Assembly (NCBI GenBank): GCA_027074805.1
Contig: JALTCK010000153.1
Span: forward strand, 1-16,152
DNA from: Thermococcus sp.
GTDB lineage: Archaea > Methanobacteriota_B > Thermococci > Thermococcales > Thermococcaceae
DNA length: 16,152 nt
Direction: 5' to 3'
The translations under genes and the position numbers were made by a program. How positions within the stretch are numbered: position 1 is the first letter of the stretch; every line of letters starts with the position of its first letter. Positions 1-6,971 of this stretch are shown in pieces. The notes under the pieces are model-generated. The model worked only from the letters and a program-made list of their open reading frames with translations, did not search any database and was not told where the DNA came from.

Positions 1-339
1 GACTTCCTCTACCTTAGCTTCGACCCGGAGGGGCTTGAGAGCTACGGGGGCAATGCTAGGGCATACCTCATGGTGCTCTACGTCCTTGTCGGAGCCATTG
101 GCGCTCTAATCGTCCAGACGGTCGGCCTGATAACCCTCCAGGTGGTCGCGGTTCTCCCAGGGGCGATAGCGTTGATGGTGAGTAGTGACATAAGAAAGGT
201 CATCGGCGTGAGCCTCTTCCTCACCCTCGGAATCCAGCTCTCCTCTGTGGTGCTGGCTTACTTTACCGACATCCCACCGAGCGGCCTGGCAACCATAATG
301 CTGGGCGCCATCTATGGCGTCCTTCTCTTCAGGAGGTGA
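1..339 (+). CDS. Metal ABC transporter permease, ABC-3 family (3' end only)
   Basis: The frame is open from the first base and ends at TGA 337-339, giving the last 112 residues. They form three to four hydrophobic segments. They match the C-terminal half of ABC-3 family permeases (ZnuB/MntB type, Zn or Mn uptake): a YLSFDPEG start, a helix with LQVVAVLPGAIALM where the family has its conserved 'xxLLVLPAAxA' segment, and a last loop/helix LAYFTDIPPSGLATIML that matches the family's 'YxxDxPxGxxIVL' ending. The protein would sit in the cytoplasmic membrane with a partner ATPase and binding protein, presumably encoded upstream of the window. The final AGGAGG codons double as the ribosome-binding site of the next gene. 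The metal transported cannot be told from this fragment. Confidence 0.75.
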   Translation, partial: DFLYLSFDPEGLESYGGNARAYLMVLYVLVGAIGALIVQTVGLITLQVVAVLPGAIALMVSSDIRKVIGVSLFLTLGIQLSSVVLAYFTDIPPSGLATIMLGAIYGVLLFRR

Positions 340-343
340 AACC

Positions 344-1045
344 TTGGGAAAGAAGCTCGCTGGAATCGATGAGGCGGGCAGAGGGCCAGTAATCGGCCCG
401 ATGGTCATCGCCGCTGTGGTAGTTGACGAGGATAACGTCCCTAAACTCGAAGAGCTCGGCGTTAGGGACTCGAAGAAGCTCACCCCAAAGCGGCGCGAGG
501 GGCTCTTCGACGAGATAATTAAGCTTTTAGATGATTATGTAATTCTGGAATTATGGCCAGAAGAGATAGACTCAAGGGAGGGCACCCTCAACGAGCTCGA
601 GGTGGAGAGCTTCGTTAAGGCCTTAAACTCACTCAAGGTTAAGCCTGGTCTCGTTTACATAGATGCAGCGGACGTGAAGGAGGAGCGCTTCGGTGAGGAG
701 ATTAGAAAAGGTCTGGACTTCGAGGCGGAGATAATAGCGGAGCACAAGGCAGATGACAAGTTCGTGCCCGTTTCTGCGGCTTCAATAATAGCGAAGGTGA
801 CCCGCGACAGGGCGATAGAGGGGCTGAAGGAGGAGTACGGCGAGATAGGCTCTGGTTACCCCAGCGACCCGAGGACAAGAGCGTTTCTCGAGGAGTATTA
901 CAGGCAGTACGGTGAGTTCCCGTCGATAGTGAGGAGGAGCTGGAAGACGCTGAAGAAGATAGAGGAGAAGTTAAGGGCCGAGGTTAGGCCGAAGGAAAAG
1001 AAGGTGCAGAAGAGCCTTGAGGATTTTCTGAAGAGGAGAACTTAA
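344..1045 (+). CDS. rnhB: Ribonuclease HII
   Basis: A 233-aa enzyme that cleaves the RNA strand of RNA/DNA hybrids and incises at single ribonucleotides in DNA. The start is TTG 344: a strong AGGAGGTGA (331-339) lies 4 nt before it, and MGKKLAGIDEAGRGP then matches the N-terminus of Thermococcales RNase HII. The longer open frame from 314 has no such site and adds non-conserved residues. The DEDD catalytic set is visible as D9 and E10 (GIDEAGRG), D107 (VYIDAADV) and D137 (HKADDKF); the SGYPSDPRT motif is also present. The C-terminus ends in QKSLEDFL (222-229), which fits a PCNA-interacting PIP box (QxxLxxF-aromatic/hydrophobic). Its stop codon overlaps, tail to tail, the stop codon of a decayed minus-strand gene. 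Translation is probably coupled to the upstream permease gene, whose stop lies inside the ribosome-binding site. Confidence 0.95.
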   Translation: MGKKLAGIDEAGRGPVIGPMVIAAVVVDEDNVPKLEELGVRDSKKLTPKRREGLFDEIIKLLDDYVILELWPEEIDSREGTLNELEVESFVKALNSLKVKPGLVYIDAADVKEERFGEEIRKGLDFEAEIIAEHKADDKFVPVSAASIIAKVTRDRAIEGLKEEYGEIGSGYPSDPRTRAFLEEYYRQYGEFPSIVRRSWKTLKKIEEKLRAEVRPKEKKVQKSLEDFLKRRT

Positions 1046-1158
1046 CCGGAGAGCTCCTTTAAGAACTTCTCCACTTTCTCAAACTCTCCTTCCCTCAGCA
1101 GGAGTGCTACGGTGGAGTAGAGGCCGAAGAGTCCAAAAAGTACAGAACCGAATCCTAA
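1042..1158 (-). pseudogene. C-terminal stub of a lost membrane protein gene
   Basis: On the minus strand a 38-codon open stretch ends at TAA (1044-1042), which overlaps the rnhB stop tail to tail as real convergent Thermococcales genes do. It encodes a hydrophobic segment (about GSVLFGLFGLYSTVALLL) followed by a charged tail (about REGEFEKVEKFLKELSG). That composition is what one expects of a transmembrane helix plus cytosolic C-terminus, not random sequence. Upstream it meets an in-frame TGA at 1161-1159, inside the inverted repeat that ends the ATPase gene, and it has no usable start codon. I read it as the 3' remnant of a gene whose 5' part was removed or displaced when the ATPase gene arrived. 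The family is not recognised. A chance open frame cannot be excluded. Confidence 0.55.
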
Positions 1159-1189
1159 TCACGATTAGTACTAAGGAAGATTAGGATTC
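1150..1189. repeat. 11-bp perfect inverted repeat at the 3' end of the ATPase gene
   Basis: GAATCCTAATC (1150-1160) and its exact complement GATTAGGATTC (1179-1189) flank an 18-bp spacer. The right arm contains the ATPase stop codon (TAA on the minus strand, 1183-1181). Inside the spacer are a further GATTAG (1163-1168), complementary to CTAATC 1155-1160, and the palindrome TTAGTACTAA (1165-1174). The hexamer GATTAG/CTAATC therefore occurs three times in 30 bp. It could be a transcript-ending hairpin, a protein-binding site, or the scar of an insertion. It sits exactly at the junction between the ATPase gene and the truncated gene. Confidence 0.8.
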
Positions 1190-2479
1190 CACCCACTCAA
1201 TCAGCCACTTCCACAGCGGGACGAACTTAACCTCACCCTCTTTCTCGTAGTCCCACGTCACCACCCTCAGGTTCTCCACGTTGAGCTTCTTTCCAACCGC
1301 GATGAGGGCATCGAGTTCCCGCGGTCGTATATCCTCCCAGTCCCCCGCGTAGGTAACCTGGATGAGCTCAACCGGTGAGCCGCGCTCCAGCACCACGAAG
1401 TCGACTTCCCTGTGCTCTTTGTAGTAGTATGCCTCCCTTCCCCTCCTGAGGAGTTCTAGGAAGACCGTGTTCTCCATGAGTCTCCCAATGTCCGGGGAAA
1501 AGGAGAACAGCCTTGGCAGCCCCATGTCTACCGGGTATGCCTTGGGAACCGAGAGCTCTGAAGTCCTGAGGGAGTAGGAGAACTTCTTCAGGAGGAAGAC
1601 TGCCATCGCATCTTCCAGATGGTCGAGGTATTCATAAAGCGAGGCTTTGCTCACCTTGATCCCCTGGGACTTCAGCGTGTTGAATAGCGAGTTAACGCTG
1701 AACTCCTTCGCGAAGGAACGCATGATGGAGCGTATCAGGAGCTTCACGAGGTGGGTGTTCATCACCCCATATCTTTCCACCACGTCCTTGTAAACGACCA
1801 TGTCGAGGTACTCCATCAGGAGGGCTTCCTTAAGGGCTTCCTCTCCCTCAAAGACAACCTGCGGGAAGCCGCCCCACCTCAGGTATTCCATCAGGTGGGC
1901 CTCTACCTCTGCTTCTCTCCTTGAGCTGAGCCGCTTTTTGGGCTCGAAGCCCCTCGCCTTAAGGAACTCGCGAAAGCTGAAGGGGAGCAGGGTAAACTTC
2001 AACGCCCTGCCCCTCATCTGGGTCGATATCTCCCTTGAGAGGAGCTTTGAAGAGGAACCCGTGACGAAGACATGATAGCCCTCGTCTTGGAGATAGCGCA
2101 CGAACTTCTCCCAGCCCCTTACCTCCTGAACCTCGTCCAGAAATACGTAGGATGGTTCCCCGGCCACTTCCCTTTGGAGCTTGAGGAGCTCGACGATGTC
2201 CTTCGGTTCAAAGCCCTCCAGAAGGGGGTGCTCGAAGTCGATGAACATAACTTCCTCCCTGGGGAGCTTCCCGATGAGCTGGTAGAAGTAGAAGGTCTTG
2301 CCCGCCCTCCTGGGGCCAACTATGGAGACAACATAGTTTCTATCCAGAGGGACTTTCAGTTCCCTCTCAACGCCCTTTGGAAGCCCTCTCTCCTGGAAAT
2401 CAAGGAGGTATTGTTTAACCGCATCCCCTCCAACATTCGGGCTCATCTTTGTCCTTGCATAAAAGAACATAAAGGACAA
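1181..2479 (-). CDS. AAA_14/DUF4143 family archaeal ATPase
   Basis: A protein of about 432 aa of the large archaeal/bacterial ATPase family with an AAA_14 ATPase module followed by a DUF4143 C-terminal domain. With the start used here, Walker A is GPRRAGKT (55-62), Walker B is YVFLDEVQ (111-118), and a sensor-like VFVTGSSS follows. The family's WGGFPQVV comes mid-protein, then a winged-helix-like stretch, and a C-terminal REVDFVV...ELIQVTYA segment that resembles a restriction-endonuclease-like fold. The biological role of the family is unknown; its genes are often patchily distributed and may be mobile or antitoxin/defence-like (inference). The start is uncertain. TTG 2479 has AGGAGG at the best spacing (6 nt), ATG 2470 is 15 nt from it, and ATG 2446 (MSPNV) opens the region closest to conserved sequence. 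A 12-bp hairpin covers all three. The gene lies downstream of the glycosyltransferase gene on the same strand and may be cotranscribed with it. Confidence 0.85.
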   Translation of the reverse strand: MSFMFFYARTKMSPNVGGDAVKQYLLDFQERGLPKGVERELKVPLDRNYVVSIVGPRRAGKTFYFYQLIGKLPREEVMFIDFEHPLLEGFEPKDIVELLKLQREVAGEPSYVFLDEVQEVRGWEKFVRYLQDEGYHVFVTGSSSKLLSREISTQMRGRALKFTLLPFSFREFLKARGFEPKKRLSSRREAEVEAHLMEYLRWGGFPQVVFEGEEALKEALLMEYLDMVVYKDVVERYGVMNTHLVKLLIRSIMRSFAKEFSVNSLFNTLKSQGIKVSKASLYEYLDHLEDAMAVFLLKKFSYSLRTSELSVPKAYPVDMGLPRLFSFSPDIGRLMENTVFLELLRRGREAYYYKEHREVDFVVLERGSPVELIQVTYAGDWEDIRPRELDALIAVGKKLNVENLRVVTWDYEKEGEVKFVPLWKWLIEWVES

Positions 2480-2483
2480 AGAT
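2445..2483 (-). promoter_or_regulatory. 12-bp inverted repeat enclosing the ATPase start codons
   Basis: ATCTTTGTCCTT (2445-2456) and its perfect complement AAGGACAAAGAT (2472-2483) are separated by 15 nt. In the minus-strand mRNA this would form a 12-bp hairpin immediately 3' of the AGGAGGA ribosome-binding site. Candidate start TTG 2479 lies in the first arm, AUG 2470 in the loop, and AUG 2446 at the end of the second arm. The repeat is seen directly. A role in translational control, or as an operator for autoregulation, is inference. Confidence 0.6.
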
Positions 2484-2506
2484 TTCCTCCTATGGAAGAA
2501 CAAAAT

Positions 2507-3880
2507 TTAGCGGCCAAGCCTCGCCCTAAGCCGGTCCTTCAGCTCAAGAATCCACTCCAGGTAAACCCATAACGACTCTCTGAAGGCTTCCCAGCGGAGG
2601 AGCTCGTTGAGCGAAACTCCCATTACTACAGCCGCAGGAGGAACCAGCACCGTCGCATAAAAACTGAACTGCGTTTTGCCTCCGAGGGCATACTGGAGGG
2701 CGAAGAAACCAATGGTGCTCCAGAATACGAGGAAGGGCTCAAGAATTCTCTTTTTCCTCCTGTAGAGCCAGGGCATTGCAAGGATGAAGAGCACCATCCC
2801 CAGAAGCAGGAAGGGATCGGTTTGGGCGAAGATGTTGGGGTCAAAGTGGAGTGTGAAGGGCCGGTAGTTGATGAACCACTGCCAGAAGGGCGAGGTGTTG
2901 GGATTCGGACCTTTGTAGCTGAGGTGCCACTTAAAGCTCCCGAGGAAGTTGTTCAACCATTCCCAGGGACCGACCGCAATAATGGCTGGGACGTTGGGAA
3001 TCAGAAAAGCTATCGTAGGGATAAGCGTGACCGTTAGGAGGAATTTTATCAGATTTCCTTCCTCTTTCAATGCCCTATAGACCAAAACAGGCCAGCCAAA
3101 AGCGCCGCTGAGCTTCGCGGCTGCAGCCAGGCCAACCGCAACTGCAGCGCCCTTAGTTTTTCCGTGAGCAAGGAAGTAGACAAAGAGGGCCGATCCAAAG
3201 GCCACGTAGATGTCGAGCATTGCGGCCACGGCGGTTGATTGAAGGGTTGGATCGGCGGCCGTAAAGATCAGAGCCATGAGCGAGGCTAGGTAGCTTCTTG
3301 TGATCCTCCAGGTGGCCAAAACTACGAGGACCTGGGTGACGAGGAACGTTATGAGTCCTGGGATGCGCCAGTTCAAAGGCTTGTCTTCAACGAGCATGCC
3401 AAGCATTATGAAGTCCTTGCCGAGGAAGGGGTGCTCGAGGTTCATGTAGTTCTGGATGTTTTCCTTGTCTGGGTATGAGTAGCCCGTGACTACATAGTAG
3501 GAATCCTTCGGAATGGCAGTAGAGACCTCTCTCAGGAATCTCGGCAGATTAACCTTTGGAATCTCGTAGTAAACCCCCGGAAACTGATAGTACTCGGTCC
3601 TGATAGTTGCTCCAGAGAGCGTTGCATAGTAATCGACCACAGAAAGATACTTTAGCTTGGAGCTTTCGTTCGAGAATATAACGTTCACTCCTTCTGAGCC
3701 GTTGTTGGTGTAGTGGGTGGAGAGGCCAAGCCGGTGGAGGACGTTCCTGCTCGCCGGAACGTACCAGACCTCATCGCCGATATAATCATCTACTCCGGCG
3801 GCTATCTTATAGGTGTACCAGAAGGATGATACCATGACCAGAATCACAACTACTATGAAAAGTGCCATCTTCCTGTCCAT
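2507..3880 (-). CDS. PMT-like (GT39 family) membrane glycosyltransferase
   Basis: A 457-aa polytopic membrane protein resembling dolichyl-phosphate-mannose protein mannosyltransferases (GT39, GT-C fold), which move a sugar from a lipid-phosphate donor to an acceptor on the outer face of the membrane. The first helix (about residues 5-25) is followed by an acidic DE pair (YIGDEVWY, D36 E37), the usual GT-C catalytic/metal site. EHPFLGK (149-155) and NWRIPGL correspond to the PMT signatures HPPLGK and 'WRxP'. About nine more hydrophobic helices follow, ending in a basic tail. The start is ATG 3880 with GGTGG 4 nt upstream; the open frame extends further upstream but runs into the divergent promoter. 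It diverges from the methyltransferase gene over about 58 bp and reads toward the ATPase gene. The sugar and acceptor are unknown; S-layer or lipid glycosylation is likely. Confidence 0.8.
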   Translation of the reverse strand: MDRKMALFIVVVILVMVSSFWYTYKIAAGVDDYIGDEVWYVPASRNVLHRLGLSTHYTNNGSEGVNVIFSNESSKLKYLSVVDYYATLSGATIRTEYYQFPGVYYEIPKVNLPRFLREVSTAIPKDSYYVVTGYSYPDKENIQNYMNLEHPFLGKDFIMLGMLVEDKPLNWRIPGLITFLVTQVLVVLATWRITRSYLASLMALIFTAADPTLQSTAVAAMLDIYVAFGSALFVYFLAHGKTKGAAVAVGLAAAAKLSGAFGWPVLVYRALKEEGNLIKFLLTVTLIPTIAFLIPNVPAIIAVGPWEWLNNFLGSFKWHLSYKGPNPNTSPFWQWFINYRPFTLHFDPNIFAQTDPFLLLGMVLFILAMPWLYRRKKRILEPFLVFWSTIGFFALQYALGGKTQFSFYATVLVPPAAVVMGVSLNELLRWEAFRESLWVYLEWILELKDRLRARLGR

Positions 3881-3904
3881 GTTCCCACCGCCAAAAATAA
3901 TCGG

Positions 3905-3920
3905 TGAACTTTTTAAACTT
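3905..3920. promoter_or_regulatory. Shared bidirectional TATA element
   Basis: ACTTTTTAAACTTC between two divergent genes reads as a TATA box on both strands (CTTTTTAAACTT on +, AAGTTTAAAAAG on minus). It lies about 25-30 bp before ATG 3939 on the + strand, implying a leaderless or nearly leaderless methyltransferase mRNA. It lies about 28-30 bp before ATG 3880 on the minus strand, leaving a very short leader that holds GGTGG. No second TATA-like sequence is visible in the 58-bp gap. Confidence 0.6.
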
Positions 3921-3938
3921 CCCGCCGAGTGCTCCACG

Positions 3939-5078
3939 ATGAACGAGGAGAAAGTAAGACTGGCGGAGGAACTGATAAGGAGAGGGCTTGACAGAAAGAA
4001 ACTCCGCGCCAAGCTCGGCAAAGACTGGGAACTCATAGTTGGTATAGCAAAGGCTAGGATTAGGGCAAAGGATAAGTTCTCACGTGATGACCTCTGGATG
4101 GACCTCGAAGGCCTTCGCTACGCAACCCATGAGAGTGTCGCGAAGTACCGCGCCGATCGCCTCGGGGAGTTCGGGGTTAAAAGTATCGCCGACGTCTCCT
4201 GCGGCATCGGAATCCAGCTCATCTTCTACGCAATGAAGGTCAAGAAAGCTTATGGAGTAGATATAGACCCTCTAAAAGTCGAATTCGCGAGGAGGAACGC
4301 GGAAAAGTATGGAGTCGGCAACATCGAGTTCATAAACGCCGATTCGCTCTCGCCCGAGACGGTGGAAAGAATTGATGCCGATGTGATCTTCTCTGACCCA
4401 GCTAGGCCCCCCGAGATGCCCGAGAGGAGGCTGGAAGACCTACTCCCCAGCCCCTTGAAAGTTTACGAGACATACTCCAAGAAAACCGACGCCTTCATCT
4501 TTGACCTCCCGCCCCAGATGAGACGCGAGCTGGTCCCATGGAAGGGGGAGTTCGAGTACATTGACCTCCACGGCCACCTCAACAGGCTTACCTTCTACAT
4601 CGACCCCCTCGCGAAAGCCGAGAGGAGTGCGGTCATCCTGCCAGCTGGGGCAAGGCTTGAGAGCGATCCAAACCTTGAGAGAATAGTTGAGTGGACGAAT
4701 AAACCCGGGCAGTATCTCTATGAGATACCCCAGGCGATTGACTACGCTGGTCTGATAAACGAGCTCTTCCACCACCTTCCAGCCGAGGCGAGGATGCTCC
4801 TCCGCGAGAAGAGGCGCGTTTTAGCCACAGGAGAGGAGCCAGTTAAAAGCCCACTCCTGAAGAGAACCTACTCACTCGTCGCCGTTCTGCCGTTTCACCC
4901 TGTCAGGATTAACAACCTTCTCAGAAAAGAAGGCTTTGGAAGAGCCACGCTTAGGATAAGCGTCCCACAGGCGGAGTACTGGAGGATAAAGAAACGCATA
5001 GAGACCAACCTTCGAGGCGAAAGGAGGGCATTCGTCTTTAAGATTGGAAATAAAGCGGTCATAACCGAGGCAATCTAA
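3939..5078 (+). CDS. SAM-dependent methyltransferase with THUMP-like C-terminal domain
   Basis: A 379-aa class I methyltransferase, probably acting on RNA. After a helical N-terminal region (1-80), the Rossmann domain shows motif I VSCGIGIQ (86-93), the acidic GVDIDP after strand 2 (106-111), and SDPAR (152-156) at motif IV, followed by RRLEDLLPSP. The DPAR motif and the C-terminal 85 residues (YLYEIPQAIDYAGLINEL, then TGEEPVKSPLL, ending RRAFVFKIGNKAVITEAI) match the 'THUMP-like' domain found after such methyltransferases in bacteria and archaea. The target nucleotide is unknown. The start is ATG 3939; the frame is open farther upstream but overlaps the divergent gene and promoter. There is no good ribosome-binding site, which fits a leaderless mRNA from the TATA at about 3909-3917. 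glmS follows 73 bp downstream with its own promoter. Confidence 0.85.
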   Translation: MNEEKVRLAEELIRRGLDRKKLRAKLGKDWELIVGIAKARIRAKDKFSRDDLWMDLEGLRYATHESVAKYRADRLGEFGVKSIADVSCGIGIQLIFYAMKVKKAYGVDIDPLKVEFARRNAEKYGVGNIEFINADSLSPETVERIDADVIFSDPARPPEMPERRLEDLLPSPLKVYETYSKKTDAFIFDLPPQMRRELVPWKGEFEYIDLHGHLNRLTFYIDPLAKAERSAVILPAGARLESDPNLERIVEWTNKPGQYLYEIPQAIDYAGLINELFHHLPAEARMLLREKRRVLATGEEPVKSPLLKRTYSLVAVLPFHPVRINNLLRKEGFGRATLRISVPQAEYWRIKKRIETNLRGERRAFVFKIGNKAVITEAI

Positions 5079-5100
5079 TTGCCACCAACTACAAGAAAGC

Positions 5101-5111
5101 CTTTTAATATC
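5101..5111 (+). promoter_or_regulatory. Probable glmS promoter (TATA)
   Basis: CTTTTAATATC lies about 45 bp before the glmS GTG start in the gap after the methyltransferase gene. Transcription would start near 5130, leaving a leader of about 20 nt that carries the GGGTGGGTGG ribosome-binding region (5138-5147). The call rests on the AT-rich sequence in a short gap and on its position. Confidence 0.55.
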
Positions 5112-5151
5112 CCATCGCAAACTGGAGACAACAGTCGGGTGGGTGGTTGCC

Positions 5152-6960
5152 GTGTGTGGAATAATCGGATACATAGGTGAGAGACCGGCCTGTGAGGTTA
5201 TTGTGAAGGGGTTAAGGCGACTTGAATACAGAGGCTACGATTCCGCGGGAATAGTGACAGGTGATCTTAAAGGACTTCATATCCGAAAAGGGGCGGGAAG
5301 AATAGATGAACTCGTGAAGAGGGTCGATCTGCTCTCAATGCCTGGGAACAGGGGGATAGGTCATACCCGATGGGCCACACACGGCGTTCCCAACGACATC
5401 AACGCTCACCCTCATTCAGACTGCACTGGTAAAATTGCCCTCGTTCATAACGGCATAATCGAGAACTACGAACCGATTAGGCGGGAACTCTTGGAAAAGG
5501 GACACAACTTCCGAAGCGATACCGATACCGAGGTCATAGCCCACCTGATAGAGGAGGAGCTCAAGACGGCTGGCGACTTCGAAACGGCCCTCAGAAGGGC
5601 CCTTACCAAGCTGAAGGGCTCATTTGCCCTCGGAATAATCTACGCCGATGAACCGGACAGGCTGTACTTCGTGAGAAACGAGAGCCCCCTCGTGCTCGGC
5701 ATCGGCGAGGGAGAGAACTTTGCGGCCAGCGACGTTCCAGCATTCCTCGAGTACACGAACAGGGTGATTTTTCTCGACGACGGTGAGTACGCTGTGATAA
5801 CAAAAGATTCTTGGGAAGTGAAGAATTTGAAAACCGGGGAAAGGGTGGAGAAGGGCATCCAAACTATCGAATGGTCGCTGGAGATGGCGGAGAAGTCTGG
5901 TTATCCCCATTTTATGCTCAAGGAGATATACGAGCAGCCGAAGGCAATAAAGGACGCCATCTACGGAAATCTAGAGCTTATCCCAAAAGTGGCCAGGGAG
6001 ATAGCGGGCTATGAGAAAATGTACTTCGTCGCCATGGGGACCTCGTATCACGCGGCCCTCGTCGGTAAGTACCTCTTCCAGAGGCTGACAAAGAGAGTAC
6101 CAGTTGTGGAGGAAGCAAGCGAATTCCGCTATGAGTTCGAGGATTTGGTTGACGATAAGACGCTGGTGATAGCTATTACCCAGAGCGGGGAAACGGCTGA
6201 CACCCTTGCGGCAATGAAGCTCGCCAAGAGCAAGGATGCCAAAGTACTCGCTATAGTCAACGTTGTCGGTAGTATGGCCACAAGAATAGCAGATATAACC
6301 CTCTACACCCACGCTGGACCGGAAATAGGCGTGGCCGCAACGAAAACATACACAACCCAGCTCGTCATCTTAACGTTGCTCGCCATAGAGATCGCTAGAA
6401 TCCTTAAAACCGCTGAGAAGGAGTTCCTTGACCTGCTCGAAAAGGAGCTCAATAATGTTCCCGATATAGTCTCGAGTATCCTTGAACTCAATGAGGGGAT
6501 ACGGGAGCTGGCAGAGAACCTAAAGGAGAAGAGGGACGTCTTTTATATAGGTAGAGGCATAGGCGTTCCCACCGCCCTTGAGGGAGCCCTAAAGCTGAAG
6601 GAAATAAGCTACATACATGCAGAGGGCCTGAGCGCTGGAGAGCTTAAGCATGGACCGCTGGCCCTTCTTGAGGAAGGAGTGCCCCTTGTGGCTGTTGCTC
6701 CGCCCGGAAAAACCCTCAACAAGCTTATAGGTAACATTGAGGAGGCGAAAGCCCGGGGAGCAAGGACGATAGTCGTTGGAAGTTCCGAAGAACTTAAAAG
6801 GGTGGCCGACACGTTAATAGCGATGCCTCCTGTGGAGGAACTCCTAAGTCCGATACCATATGTGATCCCACTTCAGTTAATAGCGTATCATCTTGCCGTT
6901 TTGAGGGGTAACGACCCTGACAAACCCCGAAATTTGGCAAAGTCTGTAACCGTGGAGTAG
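5152..6960 (+). CDS. glmS: Glutamine--fructose-6-phosphate aminotransferase (isomerizing)
   Basis: A 602-aa enzyme that makes glucosamine 6-phosphate from fructose 6-phosphate and glutamine, the entry step to UDP-GlcNAc. The start is GTG 5152 because the next codon is Cys: the mature enzyme needs Cys at its N-terminus (MCGIIGYIG) as the glutaminase nucleophile. GTG 5143 would bury it behind four residues. The GAT type II domain occupies about 1-220 (RGYDSAGI, HTRWATHG, GSFALGI). Two SIS domains follow, with MGTSYHAA and ITQSGETADT in the first and GRGIGVPTALEGALKLKE, HAEG and GELKHGPLAL in the second. The C-terminus ends in the conserved DPDKPRNLAKSVTVE. Length is normal for the family. aglB starts 11 bp after the stop, so the two are almost certainly cotranscribed. 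Confidence 0.97.
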   Translation: MCGIIGYIGERPACEVIVKGLRRLEYRGYDSAGIVTGDLKGLHIRKGAGRIDELVKRVDLLSMPGNRGIGHTRWATHGVPNDINAHPHSDCTGKIALVHNGIIENYEPIRRELLEKGHNFRSDTDTEVIAHLIEEELKTAGDFETALRRALTKLKGSFALGIIYADEPDRLYFVRNESPLVLGIGEGENFAASDVPAFLEYTNRVIFLDDGEYAVITKDSWEVKNLKTGERVEKGIQTIEWSLEMAEKSGYPHFMLKEIYEQPKAIKDAIYGNLELIPKVAREIAGYEKMYFVAMGTSYHAALVGKYLFQRLTKRVPVVEEASEFRYEFEDLVDDKTLVIAITQSGETADTLAAMKLAKSKDAKVLAIVNVVGSMATRIADITLYTHAGPEIGVAATKTYTTQLVILTLLAIEIARILKTAEKEFLDLLEKELNNVPDIVSSILELNEGIRELAENLKEKRDVFYIGRGIGVPTALEGALKLKEISYIHAEGLSAGELKHGPLALLEEGVPLVAVAPPGKTLNKLIGNIEEAKARGARTIVVGSSEELKRVADTLIAMPPVEELLSPIPYVIPLQLIAYHLAVLRGNDPDKPRNLAKSVTVE

Positions 6961-6971
6961 AGGTGGTTTGA

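Noticed and set aside
106..483. Minus-strand open frame at the window start
   Set aside because: It lies opposite the ABC-3 permease end and the conserved start of rnhB, and its composition is low-complexity.
2072..2572. 166-codon + strand open frame opposite the ATPase gene
   Set aside because: The minus strand has Walker A, Walker B and DUF4143 motifs in this stretch; the + frame is a shadow without motifs.
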